The notes beneath the pieces were generated by a model. That model saw only the letters and a program-made list of their open reading frames with translations, did no database searches and was not told where the DNA came from. A stretch of 7,679 bases of DNA from Bacillota bacterium (GTDB lineage: Bacteria; Bacillota; Bacilli; Bacillales_B; DSM-18226), in contig JAUZQA010000188.1 in the NCBI GenBank assembly GCA_030705665.1, positions 1 through 7,679 of the forward strand. Reading direction: 5' to 3'. The translations under genes were made by a program, and so were the position numbers. Positions 5,808 through 7,679 of this stretch are shown piece by piece (positions within the stretch are counted from its first letter, which is position 1; every line of letters begins with the position of its first letter).

Positions 5808-5849
5808 AAAATCAAAAAACCTAGCTAAGATTAGACAAAGCTAGGTTTT
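5808..5849 (-). terminator. Intrinsic terminator of the hutI-hutG unit
   Basis: AAAACCTAGCT (5816-5826) and AGCTAGGTTTT (5839-5849) form a perfect 11-bp stem with a 12-nt loop. On the minus strand TTTTTTGATTTT follows. It is 60 bp past the hutG stop. Confidence 0.93.
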
Positions 5850-5866
5850 CACTATACCTATAGTGA
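5849..5866. repeat. 18-bp perfect palindrome, possible operator
   Basis: TCACTATACCTATAGTGA consists of two exact 8-bp half sites separated by CC. It adjoins the hutG terminator, overlapping it by one base, between that terminator and the hutG stop codon. On RNA the 2-nt loop would make a poor hairpin unless inner pairs open, and there is no T-run right after it, so a DNA-binding dimer site is at least as likely. I do not recognise the owner. Confidence 0.5.
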
Positions 5867-5908
5867 TAAAAAGTGAATTTTTTTTACAGAAAGCCCCCTT
5901 TTTTTTCG

Positions 5909-6916
5909 TCATTTTTTGTCTTGCTTTTTTCGCAGCGCAACTCCAGCAAGAAATGTTAAAAAAACAAGCGTTCCAAGCTTAACTGTTTGCTGGACATGCG
6001 AGTCTCTTAAAGGGTCCAGACAAACAAGATCCATTGCCCTCACAAGCGGATGTTTTCCTGCTTCTAAAACCCCATCAAGTAGTTCTTCGGTTGTCATTCC
6101 CCCTGGGGTTGAAGCAGGAACACCTGGAGCACAGGCAATATCCAATGCATCCATATCAACTGTTAAATATATTACATCTACTTTTGCAGATAGTTCCTCT
6201 AAACAACGGCGAACTGTTTTTTTCATACCATCTTTTCTCATTTGCCTCAGGGTAAGATAATTTACACCTTTTTCATCAGCGAAATTTTTTAAATTTTTCG
6301 AGTTAAAAAAACCATGTAAGCCCACATTATACATGTTCTCACCGTATACGATACCACTTTCGATGAGATTTCGCATTGGTGTCCCATTAGAGGGTCCATC
6401 TTCGGACAAATCTCGTAAATCAAAATGAGTATCAAATTGGAGAATACCAACCTTTTTCAATGGATTTACTTGATTCATTCCTTTTACCATCATCGCTGTA
6501 ATGGAATGATCACCGCCAATTGCGGTTATTATTGAAGTTTGAAAGTGACTGTGAAGGGATTTCGATGCTTGAAAGATATTATGATGGCATTTGCTGATAT
6601 CCGTAACATGCATAGGAACATCTCCTGCATCAAATGCCATCATGGTGGATAAATCAATATCATCTTCTAGATTGTAGGTGTTAAAGTATCTCCAAGACCG
6701 TCTAAATGCCTCGGGAAATTCAGATGCTCCCGACGAGCTAATAGATGATCTTGAGAGTGGAACTCCAAGAATAATGATCTCTGCTTTTTTGCACTCAATT
6801 GGATCGATTTTATTTGTAATTGGCTTTATCCATTCATGAACTTTCTCTATTCTATTTTGCGGTTCGGTCCAGGTAAAAGTTGGAGGATGAATTTTAGGAT
6901 AAAGAAAACTTGTCAC
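5909..6916 (-). CDS. hutG: Formimidoylglutamase (histidine degradation)
   Basis: This 335-residue ureohydrolase converts N-formimidoyl-L-glutamate to L-glutamate and formamide (EC 3.5.3.8), the last step of the Bacillus histidine pathway, in the cytoplasm. The two-manganese site is complete: H137 in GGDHS (134-138), D162, H164 and D166 in FDTHFD (161-166), D254 and D256 in TVDMD (252-256). Segments typical of Bacillus HutG rather than agmatinase or arginase are GVPLSRSSISSSGAS (51-65), GDVPMHVTDISKCHHNIFQ (98-116), NGTPMR (177-182) and the DPLRD box (301-305). It is a little longer than the B. subtilis protein (about 319 residues), with a lysine-rich end. The start is GTG (6914-6916), 8 nt after a G-rich ribosome binding site that lies inside hutI. 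The gene overlaps hutI by 23 bp, suggesting coupled translation. The position after hutI confirms the assignment. Confidence 0.95.
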   Translation of the reverse strand: MTSFLYPKIHPPTFTWTEPQNRIEKVHEWIKPITNKIDPIECKKAEIIILGVPLSRSSISSSGASEFPEAFRRSWRYFNTYNLEDDIDLSTMMAFDAGDVPMHVTDISKCHHNIFQASKSLHSHFQTSIITAIGGDHSITAMMVKGMNQVNPLKKVGILQFDTHFDLRDLSEDGPSNGTPMRNLIESGIVYGENMYNVGLHGFFNSKNLKNFADEKGVNYLTLRQMRKDGMKKTVRRCLEELSAKVDVIYLTVDMDALDIACAPGVPASTPGGMTTEELLDGVLEAGKHPLVRAMDLVCLDPLRDSHVQQTVKLGTLVFLTFLAGVALRKKQDKK

Positions 6917-7679
6917 TTAATCTTCCCCCCATTACTACTATCTGCCCATTTTTAATGACAGTATCGGTATGGTTGATTCCATAAAAGTATTGTAGTTTCA
7001 TAAAATTTGATACATTAAAGATCGTAATATCAGCTTTTTTTCCTACCTCGATGCTGCCAATGTCATTTCCTCTTCCAATCGCATGGGCGGCGTTAATTGT
7101 TGCCGCAGTAATAACTTCTGCAGGTGTCATCCCCATTTTTAAACATCCTAAATTCATAATAGAAGGCAGTGAAACAGTTGGAGACGACCCCGGATTAAAA
7201 TCGGTAGATAATGCTACAGGTACCCCATAATCAATCATTTTTCTTGCATTAGCAAACTCTGCCATCAAAAAATACGCAGTGCCTGGAAGCAGGACTCCGA
7301 CTACACCTCGTTTAGCCATTAGGTAAATTCCTATTTCACTAGTTTTTAATAAATGATCTGCAGAGATTGCCCCTAGCTCTGCTGCTAATTCCGCTCCTCC
7401 ATAGGCTTCTATTTCATCTGCATGTATTTTTGGTCTTAAACCAAAATCCTTTCCCGTTTCCAAAATTCGTTTAGCCTGTTTCGGAGTAAAAACACCCTTT
7501 TCGCAAAATACATCATTAAATTCTGCCAACCCTAGTTTGGCAACCTTAGGAATCATTTCTTTTGTGACAAGCTCGACATAATGTTCAGGATTTTCTTTAT
7601 ACTGTTTTGGGACTGCATGTGCTCCCATAAAAGTTGATACTACATCCACCACGTGTTGTTGGTTCAGAGATTTCATAAC
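6894..7679 (-). CDS. hutI: Imidazolonepropionase, C-terminal part (5' end outside window)
   Basis: The frame runs off the right edge: the codon before the first visible Met is GTT and no stop intervenes, so about 261 of roughly 420 residues are present. The enzyme hydrolyses 4-imidazolone-5-propionate to N-formimidoyl-L-glutamate (EC 3.5.2.7) and belongs to the amidohydrolase superfamily. Counting from the ATG at 7674-7676, GAHAVP is at 18-23, KIHADE (84-88) gives the metal ligand corresponding to His249 of B. subtilis HutI, SADHLL (105-110) gives a catalytic-pocket His, and STDFNPGS (157-164) gives the Asp corresponding to Asp324. The two ligands have the expected spacing within one residue. 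GSIEVGKKADITIF (207-220) is the usual amidohydrolase C-terminal box. The N-terminal HxH metal motif lies outside the window. The gene is followed by hutG with a 23-bp overlap, the order seen in B. subtilis hutPHUIGM. Confidence 0.95.
   Translation of the reverse strand, partial: VMKSLNQQHVVDVVSTFMGAHAVPKQYKENPEHYVELVTKEMIPKVAKLGLAEFNDVFCEKGVFTPKQAKRILETGKDFGLRPKIHADEIEAYGGAELAAELGAISADHLLKTSEIGIYLMAKRGVVGVLLPGTAYFLMAEFANARKMIDYGVPVALSTDFNPGSSPTVSLPSIMNLGCLKMGMTPAEVITAATINAAHAIGRGNDIGSIEVGKKADITIFNVSNFMKLQYFYGINHTDTVIKNGQIVVMGGRLSDKFSLS

Noticed and set aside
5916..6260. Plus-strand open frames antisense to hutG
   Set aside because: Shadows of the hutG coding sequence, with no start signals.
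1..7679. CRISPR array, insertion sequence, tRNA or a new defence system
   Set aside because: No regularly spaced repeats, transposase, integrase, tRNA-like fold or nuclease/toxin motif is visible; most genes belong to common metabolic or transport families.

Overview
The window looks like chromosomal DNA of a low-GC, Gram-positive member of the Bacillaceae (Bacillus, Neobacillus or Peribacillus type). The reasons are strong AGGAGG-type ribosome binding sites, frequent TTG/GTG starts, A/T-rich intergenic regions, hut genes in the Bacillus order (hutI then hutG), an FbpB-type iron-response small protein, and a GC-rich hairpin repeat of the kind scattered through Bacillaceae genomes. The genus is an inference, because no rRNA or other marker is present.

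Layout from left to right. A + strand gene ends at 109 and is cut by the window edge. Bases 196-329 form a GC-rich imperfect inverted repeat that folds into one long hairpin. A short VWA-like protein (450-863, minus) follows with its own terminator. Divergent from it lies a 46-residue FbpB-type gene (1139-1279, plus) with a Fur-box-like site upstream and a terminator downstream. The remaining genes all lie on the minus strand: an unidentified charged 108-residue protein (1382-1708), a DHA2-type MFS exporter (1837-3177), a NorM-type MATE exporter (3289-4659), a GPR1/FUN34/YaaH (SatP-like) acetate transporter (4848-5492), formimidoylglutamase HutG (5909-6916) and the C-terminal part of imidazolonepropionase HutI (6894-7679, running off the window).

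Each minus-strand gene between MFS and HutG is followed by its own clear intrinsic terminator, so apart from the hutI-hutG pair these are mostly single-gene units. HutI and HutG catalyse consecutive steps of histidine degradation (imidazolonepropionate to N-formimidoyl-glutamate to glutamate plus formamide). Their genes overlap by 23 bp. The histidine permease gene that follows hutG in B. subtilis is absent here; a terminator and the acetate transporter come instead. The two exporters are neighbours but separately terminated.

The most interesting unexplained stretch is 5493-5797: a perfect sigma-A promoter, a leader of about 270 nt, a CcpA cre-like site, a perfect Shine-Dalgarno octamer without an obvious gene, and a second proximal promoter, all ahead of the acetate transporter. 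Other notable points are an Asp-to-Asn change at the TM1 cation site of the MATE protein, an 18-bp perfect palindrome after hutG, and the symmetric purine loops in the hairpin repeat. I found no CRISPR array, insertion sequence, tRNA or clearly novel defence system.
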